A stretch of 64,000 nucleotides of DNA from positions 113,995,861-114,059,860 of the forward strand of contig NC_031768.1 in the NCBI RefSeq assembly GCF_001522545.3. The letters are read 5' to 3'. The position numbers and the translations under genes were made by a program. Below, piece after piece: positions 1 through 13,600 of this stretch. Position 1 is the first letter of the stretch. Every line of letters starts with the position of its first letter. The notes under the pieces were generated by a model that worked only from the letters and a program-made list of their open reading frames with translations, ran no database searches and was not told where the DNA came from. Source of the stretch: Parus major. Lineage: Eukaryota > Chordata > Aves > Passeriformes > Paridae.

Positions 1-3000
1 GGGGACACGTAGCACAGATTTTTACAAAGAAAGCATTTGGAGACTATACTTGGATCCTCTAGAAAGGCGTTTAGATGATTAGGGTGAACTTACCTGTCTA
101 TCCCAGCTTCCTAGCTGCCATAACTACATACCTGCCATAACTTCATGTGAGTGCAGTCAGACCATTTGTGGCTTCAGGATGCCAAACCTCCACTCCCTAT
201 ACAGCCAATGGAGAGATATCTCATATTCAGGCCACCTGCTACAGCTCTAACAGGAAGTGTTTCACCTCCTTCTCCCACATCTGCTCTTTAATCCCTGTAA
301 CATTGATGTCAATAATTACCACTCAGTCTGTTGTGCGTGACTGGGTAGGCAATGGATCTGTGACAAATACATAATCAATGCAGAAGAATTTATAAAGCAT
401 CAAAAATAACTGGGAAATATCCCATACTTGTGCTTGAAAGGCTCTGAATTCCTGCCAGGGCTGTTGCCTGATGAGCACTTGTGAGTCTTCTCTTCCCAGT
501 GAGATAACACAGCTTTTTCTAGCCTGGTGGTACTGTAGGCAAAAGACCATCCCAAGTGCAGGAATGGGCCTGGTATGCTTTTGGCACTGTGCAGTTATAA
601 CCCAAAGGCTGTTTCCAAGTGGAATGGCTAAACTAGGAGAAGTTTGAAATGCAGGTAGCCTCCAGGGAGGTGAAGCAGGGAGAGTTGAATGACAGCAGAA
701 GAGGCAGCTGGGTGGTCCTGCTTGTAGACATTGGCCTTCCAGGGAAGCCTTCCTACGGAGGAGGAAAACTTATGGACACCGTGGCTGACAGGACTGAGGA
801 CAATGCATTTTTTAGAATGGCATTGATATTTTTTATATAGATATACTTTTTTTATTTTTCTTTCCCCTCTAAATTTGGGCTACTTTGCTATTCAACATAC
901 ACCTAAAACCAAGTAACCTAAAATATATAAAGTATTTTTGCAAATCTCTGCTATTCCCTGTGATGGGTAGTGCTTCAATTGTAAACTTGGGGACAATAGT
1001 GTAAAACACAAAGGCAGGAAGGGAGAAAGTGTTAATCGTGATGTGTAAAATGTGTCTCTTTGCGGCAGCCTTGAAAGCAGCTCCTACAAGCTGGCATTGC
1101 TCAGCTGCTGGAAGACAATATAACTAATCCAGACATGTTCAGCATGTAGAATTACAGAATCTCAGCCTTGTCCTTTCCTCACGAGCAACAGGAATTAGAT
1201 TCCCTTTTTTCCCCAAAGAAAAAATCACATGAAAGTCTAGAAGTTAGAATATCCAGGAGAGATATCACATCTGCTTCAGACAGTTTCTCTTTTGAACTTG
1301 GGGGAAAAATAAATTATTTCACAGTGCCAGAAATACAGGAATTGTGTTGTTATATGGAAGCTTTGCAAAAGCAAAGCCACAATCTGAGTACTTAACTTCT
1401 TTTTCTCCATATTATTCATTTTTCCCTGAACTTCAGCCAAACTGCCAATAAACTCATATCATGGCTTAGTCTATGGAAATTCCAATAAAATTAGTACATC
1501 AGTTAAGAAGTAAACAATGTGAAATAAAAGAAAGTGAATGTGAAAAAAAAGAATGTGAAATAAAATAGATGGTTGATTTAGACAGCCTAAAATGTTTTCT
1601 CCCCTATAAGTTTTTAAGAGCTGATATTCATAATTTTCATTCTGTTCTCCCAGAATAAAGTTTCCAGTAAGTTCCCTAATGTTCTTTTTGGCTTTTGAGG
1701 ATTAAAACAAAAAAATAAATAAAATCTAAGAACAAACCCCCAGGCTTTTCCCACATTTTTAAAAGCTTTATATTCCTGCATTCTGACACAGACAGAATCT
1801 ACAGGACAGTTCAAACAAGTGGGTTGCTATCCTCTCTCTGTTTCTATGGAAATGAGTGTCAGGCCATTTAAAACAAAGCACATACTTTACAGTAATCACT
1901 ATATGGTGATTATTTAAAATAACAGAGCACATTTTTCCCAATCCAACCTCTATTTCTATGGATACAAGCTGAAAATAGTTGTAGAGAAGCCTTTTCCATA
2001 GTTTTTCCTAACTCTAAATGTTTTTCGGATGCTCTAAGTTCTCACAAGGTACTATTGATAATAAGATCTAACAATACCTTCAAGTGTGCTGTAATTTGAA
2101 CTTGAGAAGACCAATTCTGTGAGTTAGGAAAACATTCTTGTGTGTGTAAACAGAAATTTGAATGAATACTGAGTGCAGTATCCCACCCAGCAGGTTTAGA
2201 AGGAGTGGAAATATTTCTTGGAAATATTTTCTGGAAATATTTGTTTTCTGCTATTTTTTGACTCACTTCAGAGCGTGCGAACTCAGCTAAAGAAGGTTTG
2301 AGTTTTGTGGTCATGAGCTGCTCCTTGGCCAAATTTGTGATAACACCATAGAGACCCTGACCGCTTCACAAGACAGAAGATGTGACCCATGAAGTTTGTA
2401 AAGCCAATCTCCTCACATTTCATTTGGAATGAAACCTCACTCCATTTCCTCCCCAGATGCAGCAGAAAGTCCCCACTCCTCACCCTCCCGAATGCTGCCA
2501 GTCTTGCTGGCACTACTCCTGTACACAGATTATTTTTTTCCTAGCAGTGAACCTGGCACTTGTATAGACATGAAGTAACAGGCATGTCCCATCTTACAGA
2601 GCTTACTGCTGGAAACAAGAGAAAACATGACCTAAGGTGGAGACAGAACAAATACACCAAGGAAAAGGTCCTGGCTTTGTTGTTATTGCCCTCTTAAAGC
2701 ACCCAAGTTGTCCCTGGTCACTTCCTGACATGATGCTTCAAAGACACACTGGGAGAGACACCATGTGTCTTGCCTCAGTTTAGGAAGGACGTTAGGACAG
2801 AGTTGCTGGGTGGACCACGGTCTTGGAAATCAACCTCCTTGTGAAAGTGCTTTATTACAGTTTTATGAGCCTGCCTTTGATGGGTTGTTGTCACTGTTCC
2901 CCTTTAATGAGTATTTGAGCTAAGATTTTCCAAAATGACTAATGATTATGTATTTGAAATTCAAGACTGAAGCTTTTTAAAGCCGCACAATCAATGTCAA

Positions 3001-6000
3001 AACAGAAAAAACTGTGGCTTTTCCAAGAGCCTTGAAAAAATCAGGCTTCAATGTCTCTCAAGTTAGGTATGCAAAGGCATGGAAATCCAGCAGTGTTTCA
3101 GAAAAGAGTAGCCCATGTCAGTATCTGTGAAATCAGTGAGACTTAATAGTTTGGAGATCCAGACCTTAGATTAATTTGACCTGAGCACTGTGAACTTAGA
3201 AGCAAATAACAACATTTGAAAATAATATTGCAGTGTTTGTAAGTGCCTGCTTTTCCCATCAGGACTGTAAGGGTTCCCTGGTAAATTCTGTGACTCAGTG
3301 ACTGTGTCAAACTAACTCAGACTGGATGATGCTTGAAGATTATTCCATGTGTAGAACATGGGAAGGATTTCAATACACAGAAGATATCCTGAGTATCGCA
3401 GTAGATATTCAGAGGTGCTTTCAGCGTATGCCTCCTCTAGCTCTTCACAGCCTGCTCATTGACCTCCCCACTTTTCTGTCCTCTTCCCTTCTTTTCTGAT
3501 CCTTCCACCCATCTTCAGCACCTGAGCATACAGTCCAGTTCCAGATTCACACCATGCTCTGACTCAAACCCCTGATGCTCATAATGCCTTGTCGGCAGAT
3601 CCTTCCATATTGACAGGCTCTAATATTTTCATGGGAGGAAGGTAAATTGCCATCAGTCACTCCTAAAATGCATTCCTTGCACTCCAGCTGGAATAACTGT
3701 GGGATTGGAGGAGGAGGGGGAAGAGGAGGAGATGTGATTTTGTTTTACAGCATCTAAGTTATGTTGTGGTTTTATAAAATTGTGGTTTTACTTCAGCCTT
3801 GCTAGCCCACTCTTCTCCTGGGTCCATACGCTGACCTTGCACATCACCTGGACTACTCAATGCCAAACTTCTGGAATTCAAGCTCTGAAATGACTGTGTC
3901 TCCAAGTGTATGAGTTAGCACTGGGCTGATCCGAGCAAGGATTATGGGAGTATGGGGTACAGGGCATTCAGACATGTGAGGACAGAGGTGAGAGTGTTGG
4001 GAATGTTCCCTTCTCAAAAGGCTGTGCTGAGGAACTGGTCCTGATAGCCCATGTCTTGGCAGCATCCATCCTCTCTCCGTTATGCCACAACTTAGGGTGC
4101 CAAAGGCTGGAAAGCAGGAAGATTTGACAAAGAGCTCTATGTCACACTTGAAATTTTGGGAAAAAATGAAGGAAACTTTTCTGTAGAATAACTGAGTAAA
4201 CTTAAAGCAAACATTGAAAACTACAGTTTTAAAGACGTAATTTTGGATTCAATCCATTCCCTCTGAATGCTTTCTATAGTTAATTTCTACATAAAAGGAA
4301 AATTTATTTTAAGAAACAAATGCATTTCTTACTAAAGTAGTGTAGGATAGGGGATCACAACTCACGGGCAGCCTTGAAGTGAAACCACCACAGGGATTAC
4401 TGTAACTGGGGCTCCAGTACCCAAACACCAGTGGCTTTAAGGGACAGGTTTGGGCTGGGATTAGCAACTTGGGCTCATGCACAGGTCTGTTAGCAGTCCT
4501 ACTCAGAGACAGTCCCTCATCTGTAGGGAGAGGTTGAAGGCCTGGAGATCAGGCTGAGTTCGGGAAAAATCGCGAGGACCTGGTTAGGGAGTGGTGTAAA
4601 TGCCTATCAAGAGACTTAATCTTGAGGGGTGGCAAGTATTAACTATAGAACAGCAAGTATCTACAGCTAAAGGCTGGAGATAGGGGATGGCTGAGAAGGA
4701 CAGGAGAGGAACCTTGGTGAAGCTTTTGCATTAGAAATGGCCTCATCTGTCAAACCAGATTTTTGTCTTCAGGATTGCATGAGTGAGGATCCCACAGCAC
4801 AGGAAAATGTTCAGGATTGGGAGGTAAAGGCAAGTTAGGCAGGACTGCAGGGCTGGGGCTTGGCTGTTTACACACTGGGGCAGTAAAGGCTTCAGAGGTC
4901 GTAACTGAGGCAGGAAAGAGTCACTTAGCTCAATTAGTCTTGTATCTAGACCTGTTCCTTGAACAAGGCGAAGAGCTGAGCTTCATGCAAGGGACCAGGA
5001 ATTGTTTTTCAGACTTGAAAATGCAAGAGGGGCAGTGTGTAACTTGGACATGATGATATGTACATCTGACAAGAATCACAGAAGAGTATTTTGAATAACT
5101 GAAAAACTGGGCAGCCCAGAAGCTACTACCTGACTCATTTGCTGGTCCCATCTGTTGGACACCTAAGCACAACAGAGCAGATGAATTTTGTCTGAGCCTG
5201 AGACATTTATGGACTGGCCCTCCATAAATGCTGCTTGCCAAAAAACAGACTTGGGGGAGGAAAGTTGTCAGATATAATAGAGAAAGAAAAGGACACGGGC
5301 TTCAAAGTGCATTCCAGCACAACATGGAAGTGACCTGGCTGGAAATGAAACCAGCAGTCTTCTTCCCCAGCCTCCTTGAAGCCTCTAACTGCTACACAGG
5401 CAGTGAGGGAGAAAATAATTGAATTTCAAGTTGAAATAAAAATAATTTTCGGTGGCATTCTGCAGTACTTTTTAAAATACTAGATCTATGAAATATGGTG
5501 TGCTGATAGCTATCAGGCTTATAAGTCTGGTTACAAGGACTTTTACCTTGAAGATCTCAGTATGGGTACTTTGAGCCTTTTAAAACTGTGTTAAATAAAA
5601 TATTTTTCCTAGTTCTACTAGCTCTAGCCTTCCTTTTAATCCCTTCAATAGCAAAGCAAGTCCCTCTTGAGAATGTTATTTACTTTTCATATTATGTGCC
5701 TATCAATTTCTGGAATTGCAAATGTATTTTGATACCTACATAAATTTAAGTTTCAAGAAAACTGTAAGGCTGAAACAAAGGATTCCCATCATCCAGAAGA
5801 ACCACCAAAAATGTATTATGGAAGAACTGAAAACTCTGTATCTTTGCATAGAATTTGCTGTACTGAGGTGAGTTCCAAATGGAACTGCCATCTAAACGAG
5901 CAGAAAAATAGTTGGAATGTAGTGAGTTACGTTTAAGTATTCCTAGATATAGGAATTATTAGCAGAGCTTAGAGCATATCACTAGCAGATGTTTTTAGTT

Positions 6001-6885
6001 TTGTTCTTATAAACTACTTGTAAAAAGCTCTTGTACCTAGTGTTTAGCAATTAATATTTTCCCATTTAATTTTTTTCCCCAGTCTCATGTACTCATTTTA
6101 TCCTTTTCTGTCTTCTAATTTCACCTTCTTTCATTTTGTTCTACCTTCTGTTCTCAAAACATCGCAGCATCTTCCGTCTATATGAAAGCATTTGTTCCTA
6201 AGCATCCTAAGTCTTAGAATGGCTGTGAATGTTGCCCTCTTCTGGATCACTTTTTTTTTTTACAGTATTTTGCTAAAAAAACTCAACAAACCGAGTTTGA
6301 AAAAGCCCGTGCAGATACTAGTGTTTCCTTTATTACTTGCACATATGAAAAAAAAATCAGTTTGGATTTGGATAGATCTTTTACCTTCATTTTTTTCTTA
6401 CTGAAATAATCTCCTTATCTTCCACTACTGCTTCAACTGTTGTCATTCCATATGTACAAGTTTATTGGAACAAGGCTTTTTCCATTCCTCCTTATCACTG
6501 TGCTTGTCCTGGAATAACTCTTGCTGAAAGCAAGGCAAGAGTTTAGATTTTAATTAATCTAAGTCTGCCCTCTGGCAGTGGGAAGCCATTCCCCCTTGTT
6601 GTATTACTCCTTCCCTTGTAAATAGTCCTTCTGTCTTTCCCATGGGCCCGTTCAGGTACTGGAAAGCCACAGCCAGGTTATCCCGAAGCCTTTCCCTTTC
6701 CCGGAAAGAGAGGAGTACCTGAGAAGTTGTCTCCTCTCCCTGCTCCCCGGCATTCCGTGCTTTCCCCTTCTACTCCGAAGTTTAAACCGTGTTGGTTTAG
6801 GATCGCAGGGGGCTGCAGTCCTGGGAAACTGGGATGACAAAAACCTGCTTGACCTTGCAAGCAGCGATGGATAAGAAACTGCTGC
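1..6885. other. Intergenic region upstream of URB1, no supported gene
   Basis: I looked on both strands and see no exon I can support. All open frames are short, begin at arbitrary ATGs and lack splice context or recognisable protein similarity. By synteny the next gene on this side should be EVA1C, divergently oriented, but none of its exons was recognised here. Local features are low-complexity only: a purine tract near 3709-3740 and scattered A/T runs. Old repeats too diverged to recognise by eye may be present. Confidence 0.6.
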
Positions 6886-7112
6886 AGATGGGATATTGGG
6901 AAGGAATTCCTCCCTGTGAGGGTGGGCAGGCCCTGGCACAGGGCGCTCAGAACAGCTGTGGCTGCTCTTGGATCCCTGGAAATGTCCCAAGGCCAGGCTG
7001 GACGGGGCTTGCAGCAACCTGGGACAGTGGAAGGTGTCCCTGCCCATGGCAGGGGGTGGAAATGGATGGTGCAACGAGATGATCGTTACGGCCCCTTCCA
7101 AACCGCTCCATG
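6886..7112 (+). mobile_element. CR1 LINE 3'-end fragment upstream of URB1
   Basis: The stretch carries the diagnostic order of an avian CR1 3' end: gatattgggaaggaattc, then ctgtgagggtgg, ccctggcacagg, a 'gatccctgga' block, caacctgggacagtggaa and ggtgtccctgcccatggcag. It ends near a 'ccccttccaaaccgctccatg' tail. It is 5'-truncated, as most CR1 copies are. It ends about 30 bp before the CpG-rich URB1 promoter region. Confidence 0.85.
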
Positions 7113-7139
7113 GTAACTACTTTTAACTCTTTTTGCCCA

Positions 7140-7640
7140 CTCTTTTTGCTCCCGGGGAAAACACTCCCGCTGGGCCGGGCCGGGGGCCGCAGCAGTACCC
7201 CACCTCCCGGGAGCAGGACGGCCCCGAGCTGGTCCCCCTCCACCCGCCCCTTCCTTCGGGAGCGGCGGCGGTTCCGGGGTGGGGCCGAGTCGGGCATGGC
7301 CGGGAAGCGGAATGGCGAGGTCGGGGAGCGGAGCGGGGAGCCTGCGGCCAAGCGCGCCTGTGGCTCGCGGGACGAGGAGTTCAATGGCGTCCGCTTCAAG
7401 GCGTTGCTGCGGGACCCCGCGACCGCCGCCAAGGGTGAGGGGCTCTGCAGGGCGGGAAAGGCGGGGGCTGAGGCGGCCCCGGGCTGAGGCGGCCCCGGGC
7501 TGAGGCGGCCCCGGCGGCCGGCCCGGCAGACGTCGCGGGGGCGGCACCGATGCTGCTGGTGGGGATGGCGCACATGGGCACGGCCCGGCCCCTCAGGGTT
7601 CCGCTCGCGGGCGGCCCGGAGCGGAGCGGGCCCCACACGT
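7140..7640 (+). promoter_or_regulatory. URB1: CpG-rich promoter / first-exon region of URB1
   Basis: CpG dinucleotides are dense here, against a CpG-poor background on both sides, and the stretch encloses the first coding exon and start of intron 1. This is the usual housekeeping CpG-island promoter pattern for a ribosome-biogenesis gene. I see no clear TATA box. The exact transcription start cannot be placed from sequence. Confidence 0.7.
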
Positions 7641-10600
7641 GGCGCTGGTGCCCCGGCTGACGCTGTGGCTTTACAGGGCTGGATACTTTCGTGTCCGTCG
7701 CCAAAACGCTGCCATCCCCCCATGTGTACGATGTTGTGGAGGGATACGTGAAAATTTCCATGGAGTGTGCTGAGATATTCAAACTTCTCGATGGAGAAAG
7801 GAAGCCTGAAAATGAAGTAAGTTGGACATGGGGTTTGTAATTCAGGGACTGGCTGCTACAATTCCAGCAATCCCACCCTGGAGAGGAACCAACAAAAGGT
7901 CGCCAAGGAACAGTCACAGCCCCGAAGGCTGCCAGAACTCCAGGAACGTTTGGACAGCGCTCTCAGCCACAGAGTGGGGTTGTTTGGGTGTCCGTGCAGG
8001 AGCGGGAGTTGGACTGGACGATCCTTGTGGGTCCCTTCCAATTAAGGTTATTCTGTGGTTCTATGAATAAGTGCTTTGTGATGTAAATAACTCTGATAAT
8101 TTAATATGGTTTTAGTTTGTTTTGGTTTTTTTTCTGGAAGTATCAGTGGCTGGCAGAAGGACCTACCAAGTGCGAGACGCTCCTTTCAGTTCATAGATGT
8201 TCCTGGATTTAAGGGCACACACAACCAATAGTCCTGTCCAAATCAAGCTGTTAAGGTTCTTCAAATGTTATCAAAAGACTAGGGGGATCAATAGAAGCAG
8301 TTAAGAAAGCAAAAAAAAAGTAGTCTAGTGAAAGTAAATGTTTTTAGATAGCTGCCTGATACATCAGTATTTCTAGGAAGCCACTGGTAAATTTGACCTC
8401 ATTTTTCATATTTCAGCTGGACAATTTATCTTCATCAGAATATGATGATTAAGCAAAGAGTTCAATAACTTCACTGTGAATGCTGGTGCAGCACTGCTAT
8501 CCGCTTGCAATGTAGTAATTGTATTGTGTGGCTTTTTAACCATCACTTGGCTGTTCTTTGCCTTTCAGTATCATTTCTATCTGTGTAATGACAACCTGTG
8601 TTGTGTTCAGTGATTGTCTTTCCTCAATATCCCATTGCTGACGGAGTGTGCTGTTTGTAATGGGCACAGGCCCAGTGCTGTATGGCTTCTGGATTCTTCT
8701 GGAAGGAATTAATTGCAAGACTGGAAGAGCCACGATGTTTTTCTCCAGCATATTTCATTTTTCGCCATCCACTTAGGAGCAATTGTCTCTTGAAGCATTG
8801 ATTCCTTCAAACTACGTGCTCTCAGAAGTTATCTTTTCAAAGAGGAAGCATTAATTGAGAGAGAATCTAGAAGTTAACATCACTTTCATGTGTAGAAGCT
8901 TTCCTCTTGGAGTGGGGTTACTCTTTTTATTAATGGTGCTCAGCTTTTATTACTCTGTGCTCATCTAATAATTTCAAGTCTTACCTGATACTATCAGATA
9001 TTACCATACTTTTTTATCCTGCAGATGCTGTTAATCTTTCAAGCTCTAGAAGCCATTTTACTGAGGACAGCCAGTGACCTCTCACATTTTTCTGTTGTCG
9101 GAATGAACATTGTCAAAAAGTTGATTCATTCCTATATGAAACTGGTCTATGCTGCTTTGTATTCTGAAAGTCACAGGTAAGTCTTCTTGGTGATGTGGTG
9201 GAGAATCTCTGTCAATTGATCTAGAGGGACTGTACTAGACCTTGCAAAATTCATCTTGCTAATAATATTATTGCTAATAATCCACCTTTATTTAATAATC
9301 CTTTACCACTTGTCATAAAAGAACGCTTGTGGAAGTCTTTGCAAAGTGGAAGCTCTGATACGTCAAACAATCCAGTCCTGTAGGATACTTTCCTGAAGCT
9401 TTAGTTTTCATCAGTTGGGCCTGTCCTAGTGAGAGCTAGCATGGGTGATATCTTGAGTCCTGTTATTTTAATGCTACTTGATTTGTGGGGTAAAATGTAC
9501 TGTGGAGAACAGGGCTGGGCAGTCTTTCTGTGATGGTAAAAAGAGCTGCTCTTGAGTGCTTTATTTCCCTGTATTTTTTGGAGTCAGGTTTCCATGTTTA
9601 TAATGGATTTTTCTCTTTCAGAGTGGCTTTTCTTTTGTAATTTTGTTCAGTCTCTTAAATCTGAGGTAGTTTTAGATTGTTGAATAACTGTGTTGTCTAG
9701 TCCAGAACAAACCATTTTTCATGCTTATGTGGAAAGGGGAAAGAAGTTGCAAATGCCAGGGACATTTCAGTGCAAACCTGGGAGGAATAGGAAAGCAGAG
9801 AAAGAAACAGACTGAAATTGGCTTGTCCAAGCCAAATGACTCATCTTTCTGTCTTTGAGCAGAGCTGGAAAAGCTTTCTCTGCTTTCCCAGTTCATAGAC
9901 AGAACTGTGCTTCCCACACTGCGCAGTTGATCTTATTGCAGCAGGCATTTTAACTGGACAAAGAATCTTAAGTAGGTGTACTGGAAGCAAATTTTGAAGC
10001 TGTGTACAATCTGCACTTCTGATTAAGTGTTTAAAGATTGTAGGTTCTGGAGAAATCCTTCTAGAACCTGCACAGAATAGGCTGCAGATTCCTGATGGGA
10101 GATGCTCTGCATTTTCTGTGCAACCTTTTTGATGTGCAGAGGGATTTTCTTTACTGTATGTCTAGATGAGATCTCTCCTTGAATCACATGGCTTTTTACA
10201 TATTGTTCGTGACAGAAACAAGATGGACAGGTTACAAATCTGTTCATGGTAGTGGTGTTATGATCAGATGGTGGAGGTCTGCAGTCTTGTGTGCAGTGGC
10301 CCTGACATATTCCCACTGAAATAAATGGCAAACCTCTATGAATTTAAGAGTCCATAGAACTATAATGAACTACAACCCTAATGAAGGGTTGTCTAGTCCA
10401 GCCCCACTGCCATAGACAGGTCATCTTCAAGTTGTTAATTTTGGCACTTTCTCCCTTTTAAACTACTTTATAAAGGGAATATCCAGCCTCACATTATGGC
10501 TTAATTTGGGGGAAGAATATAAAAAGGTGTTTCCTTCTTCCCTCGCCCGTCTTTTCCAGCTGCTGTTATTACTGCTTAAAAAAATTATTTTGGTTGTTTA

Positions 10601-13600
10601 TCTTCCCTTCTGTTTTCTCTTTTAAGTTTTAATCTCTTGGTTTGGTGGTTTGTATAACCATCATCCTGGAAATAACCTGCGGCTTTACCTCTGCTTTGTT
10701 TTTTAGGATGAGCCGGGGGTGCCTTACGCTGTTGTCGGCAATGGTGGCTCAGGGTCCGGATTCAGCAAGGGATGTGTATAGTCATTTTGATTTCAATAAC
10801 AAATACCTGCCTGGATTGTTGAAAAAGATCTGTAAGCAGGTAAATTAAGGTGCTGCATGCCATGGAATGCTATGCCATGGCTCCACCAGATTTTTTAGCT
10901 AACTATTTAGAGCAAAGCTGTTGCCAATATTTGCTGTGTTTTTATCTGCAAGAGCATAACTCTCCCTTCTTTCCTGTGTCAGGCTGAAGACCCTGATTGG
11001 GCCTAACACATGTTTGCAGACACATGTTTGCTAAAAATAGTCAGGATTTACCCAAACCGGTGCTTTAGAACAATAATATTTATGTGCCATTTCAAATGCA
11101 AGTGTATAATAAATCCAGTATCATTTGCAATGTTGACATATTTTTTCTGGATTTTAAAAATTACTTGCAGAGTGAATGTGTACATTTGTGTTGGGTTTGT
11201 GTTATCTGAGATGAAAATTCAGACTTTTTCTTTATAAAGCAATCAAGTGGAAGGCAAAAAACCAAACACATCCTTTTTTCCCTGGAACCACCTTTTATAG
11301 TTCCGGAATTGTCAGATTCCATGGGTTTTGACCTCACTGCAGGAGTTGTCTGGTGGAGTACCTCCACCCTTAATTTTAAATGCTTGGGTGTAGTCTTTTG
11401 ACCACAAGTTGCTTAAATGTGTAAGATAAAAGGAAACAGGCATGTAAAAGGTCTTACTCTTGTACAGTTTTCAGTAAAATTATGTCACAGCTGACTATCA
11501 GAGGTGAGTTTTTAATGCAAAAATACCAGGCCCAAAGCTTACAGCAAAATCTTGTTTGTTTCTCCTTATTTTTTCTTTCAACCTTTTCATGAGTCCTTGC
11601 TGCCTTATCTTTTGCCTATTCAGAATCTTCTTTCAGGCTTCTTTACAAGCAGCTTAATTTTGCACAGCAGTTTAAAAAAAATTTGTAAATCATGGCGGGA
11701 CTCTGTCAGGGAATGTAATGATAGGATGAGGGGTGAGTTTTTTTGGAAGAGAGTATATTTCCATTAGATATTGGGAGGAGATTCTTAGCCATGATGGTGA
11801 TGAGATGCTGTCCAGCACAGGTTGCCCAGAGAAGCTGTCATTGCCCCATCCCTGGAAGCATCCAAGGGCAGGTTGAATAGGGCTTGGAGCAACCTGGGAT
11901 AGTGGAAGGTGTCTAAGTTCAGTGATGCAGGGTTTGGCATGAAACTGCTGTTAATGTTTCCTTTTTCTTTAAATTTGTGGCCTGGTCTCATACACTGAGA
12001 ATTGGAAAGTGTGTGAACTAGTACATTTTCCTTTCTATGTAAAAGTGATCTGCTTAATGCAAGAAGTTTTTTAGCTGAATACACTGTGGATTTGTTTCAT
12101 GTAAATGTATGTCTATGGCTGCATGCAACATGTTTAAAGAAGTTGCTTCATTTACCTGTTTATGGCACCTTCAGGGATAATCAGCAGTTGCAGTATTGAT
12201 TCTGGAGTTGGGTACAATCTGTGTGCTAACAACATTTTTTTCTCTTATATTTACATTTTTGTATTTCCAGGGGAGAACAGATGTCCGCATGGCCTATATT
12301 CAGTTTGCTCTGTCTTTTCTCATTGCGGGTGACAATGCAATCTTGGCACAGGTGCTGGAATTAAAAGGTACTTCATAATTGCTTGTTGGGTTTTTAAGAC
12401 ACAGTCATTTATAGGTGATAATAAATATGACCTAATTAAAAATGTGAACCAGGTAGAGAGCACTAATAAGAAGCAAAATATATGTATTTTAATCTTACTA
12501 ACTGAAAAGCTTTAAACTTCTTTGGTAATATAGTAAATAAGCCTCTTCTGCTTGAGAACAATATGCTGTCTGCTAAAACCTGGCAAAAGTAGAAAGCCTT
12601 TGGTGACACAGACTAAAAAAAAATAAATCTAATATAAAACTTTGAGAATATAGAGTCAATAAAGATAAAAAAAATTCATGGTCTCCAGTCATTCTCATAA
12701 GACAGTAACAGTGGATATGCTGTGTTAATTTTCTTTTGAAAAGGGTGTACTTCAGTTGCCTTTCTGCCCTGTGAATTGTGACCCTTGGTAAAGTTATGAG
12801 AGAATTCAGAAGGGATCTAGATATACTATTTAAAAAGAAGTCCTTGAGCCATTAGCTGGCAGCAGGTCATTTCTCCTGTGGCTGGGGACTGAGAACTAGC
12901 TGTTATTATTTACTTCTGCTCCTGCTAACGTGGGGCTGCTGATTTCCTGTAGTTGCTGGCAGTTGTTCAGTTCTTTCAGGCTGGGGATTGCACACCTCGG
13001 TCCAGTCAGTACAGCTGGCTGTCATTCCCCTGTAAGAGCCCCAAGTTCTCTATAAACTGAAGTTGTCTAACTTTGGGATGCACAGGTGAGGCAAAAGATG
13101 GTGCATGTGCTTGGAGATGGAACCTCCAGACTTTGGAGAATCACTCAGTGGAACAATTACATGTACTTCAATTGGAAGAATTTTAATTTGCTTGAATTTT
13201 AGTATGGCATTTTAGGGCCCAAAATGTATTTAAAGATGACAGATGCTGTAGCAGTGTTAATCAGCAAGTTGGCAAATTAGCCAATGAAGATGAGAGTGAG
13301 TCTGGCAGCATCACTTGCTCATCACCATAGTCACAGACACATCATCCTTCTGAACTCTGATTGCTGTCTTTTGGTTCATCCTGGAATATAACAGCAAGAT
13401 AAATAATGTGACATGGAAGAGGAATAGGTATGAATTCCCTGAAGCATTTTAGGATGAAGAGAGGTTTCACATTTTGACTTAACATTTGAAATGTTCTCTT
13501 AGATTTCATTCCAGATATTCTTCGTTCTGAAATCAAGGAAGACAGAGTTTCTACTGTCAGTCTTCTACTTTCCACACTGAGAACTAAGGTATGATACACC

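Noticed and set aside
1168..1395. 75-codon frame with a charged peptide in the upstream intergenic region
   Set aside because: No known similarity, no splice or promoter context; its length is expected by chance.
6947..7723. 258-codon open frame on the minus strand across URB1 exon 1
   Set aside because: It lies in a CpG-rich region where stops are rare, overlaps true coding sequence antisense and a CR1, and has no recognisable protein similarity.
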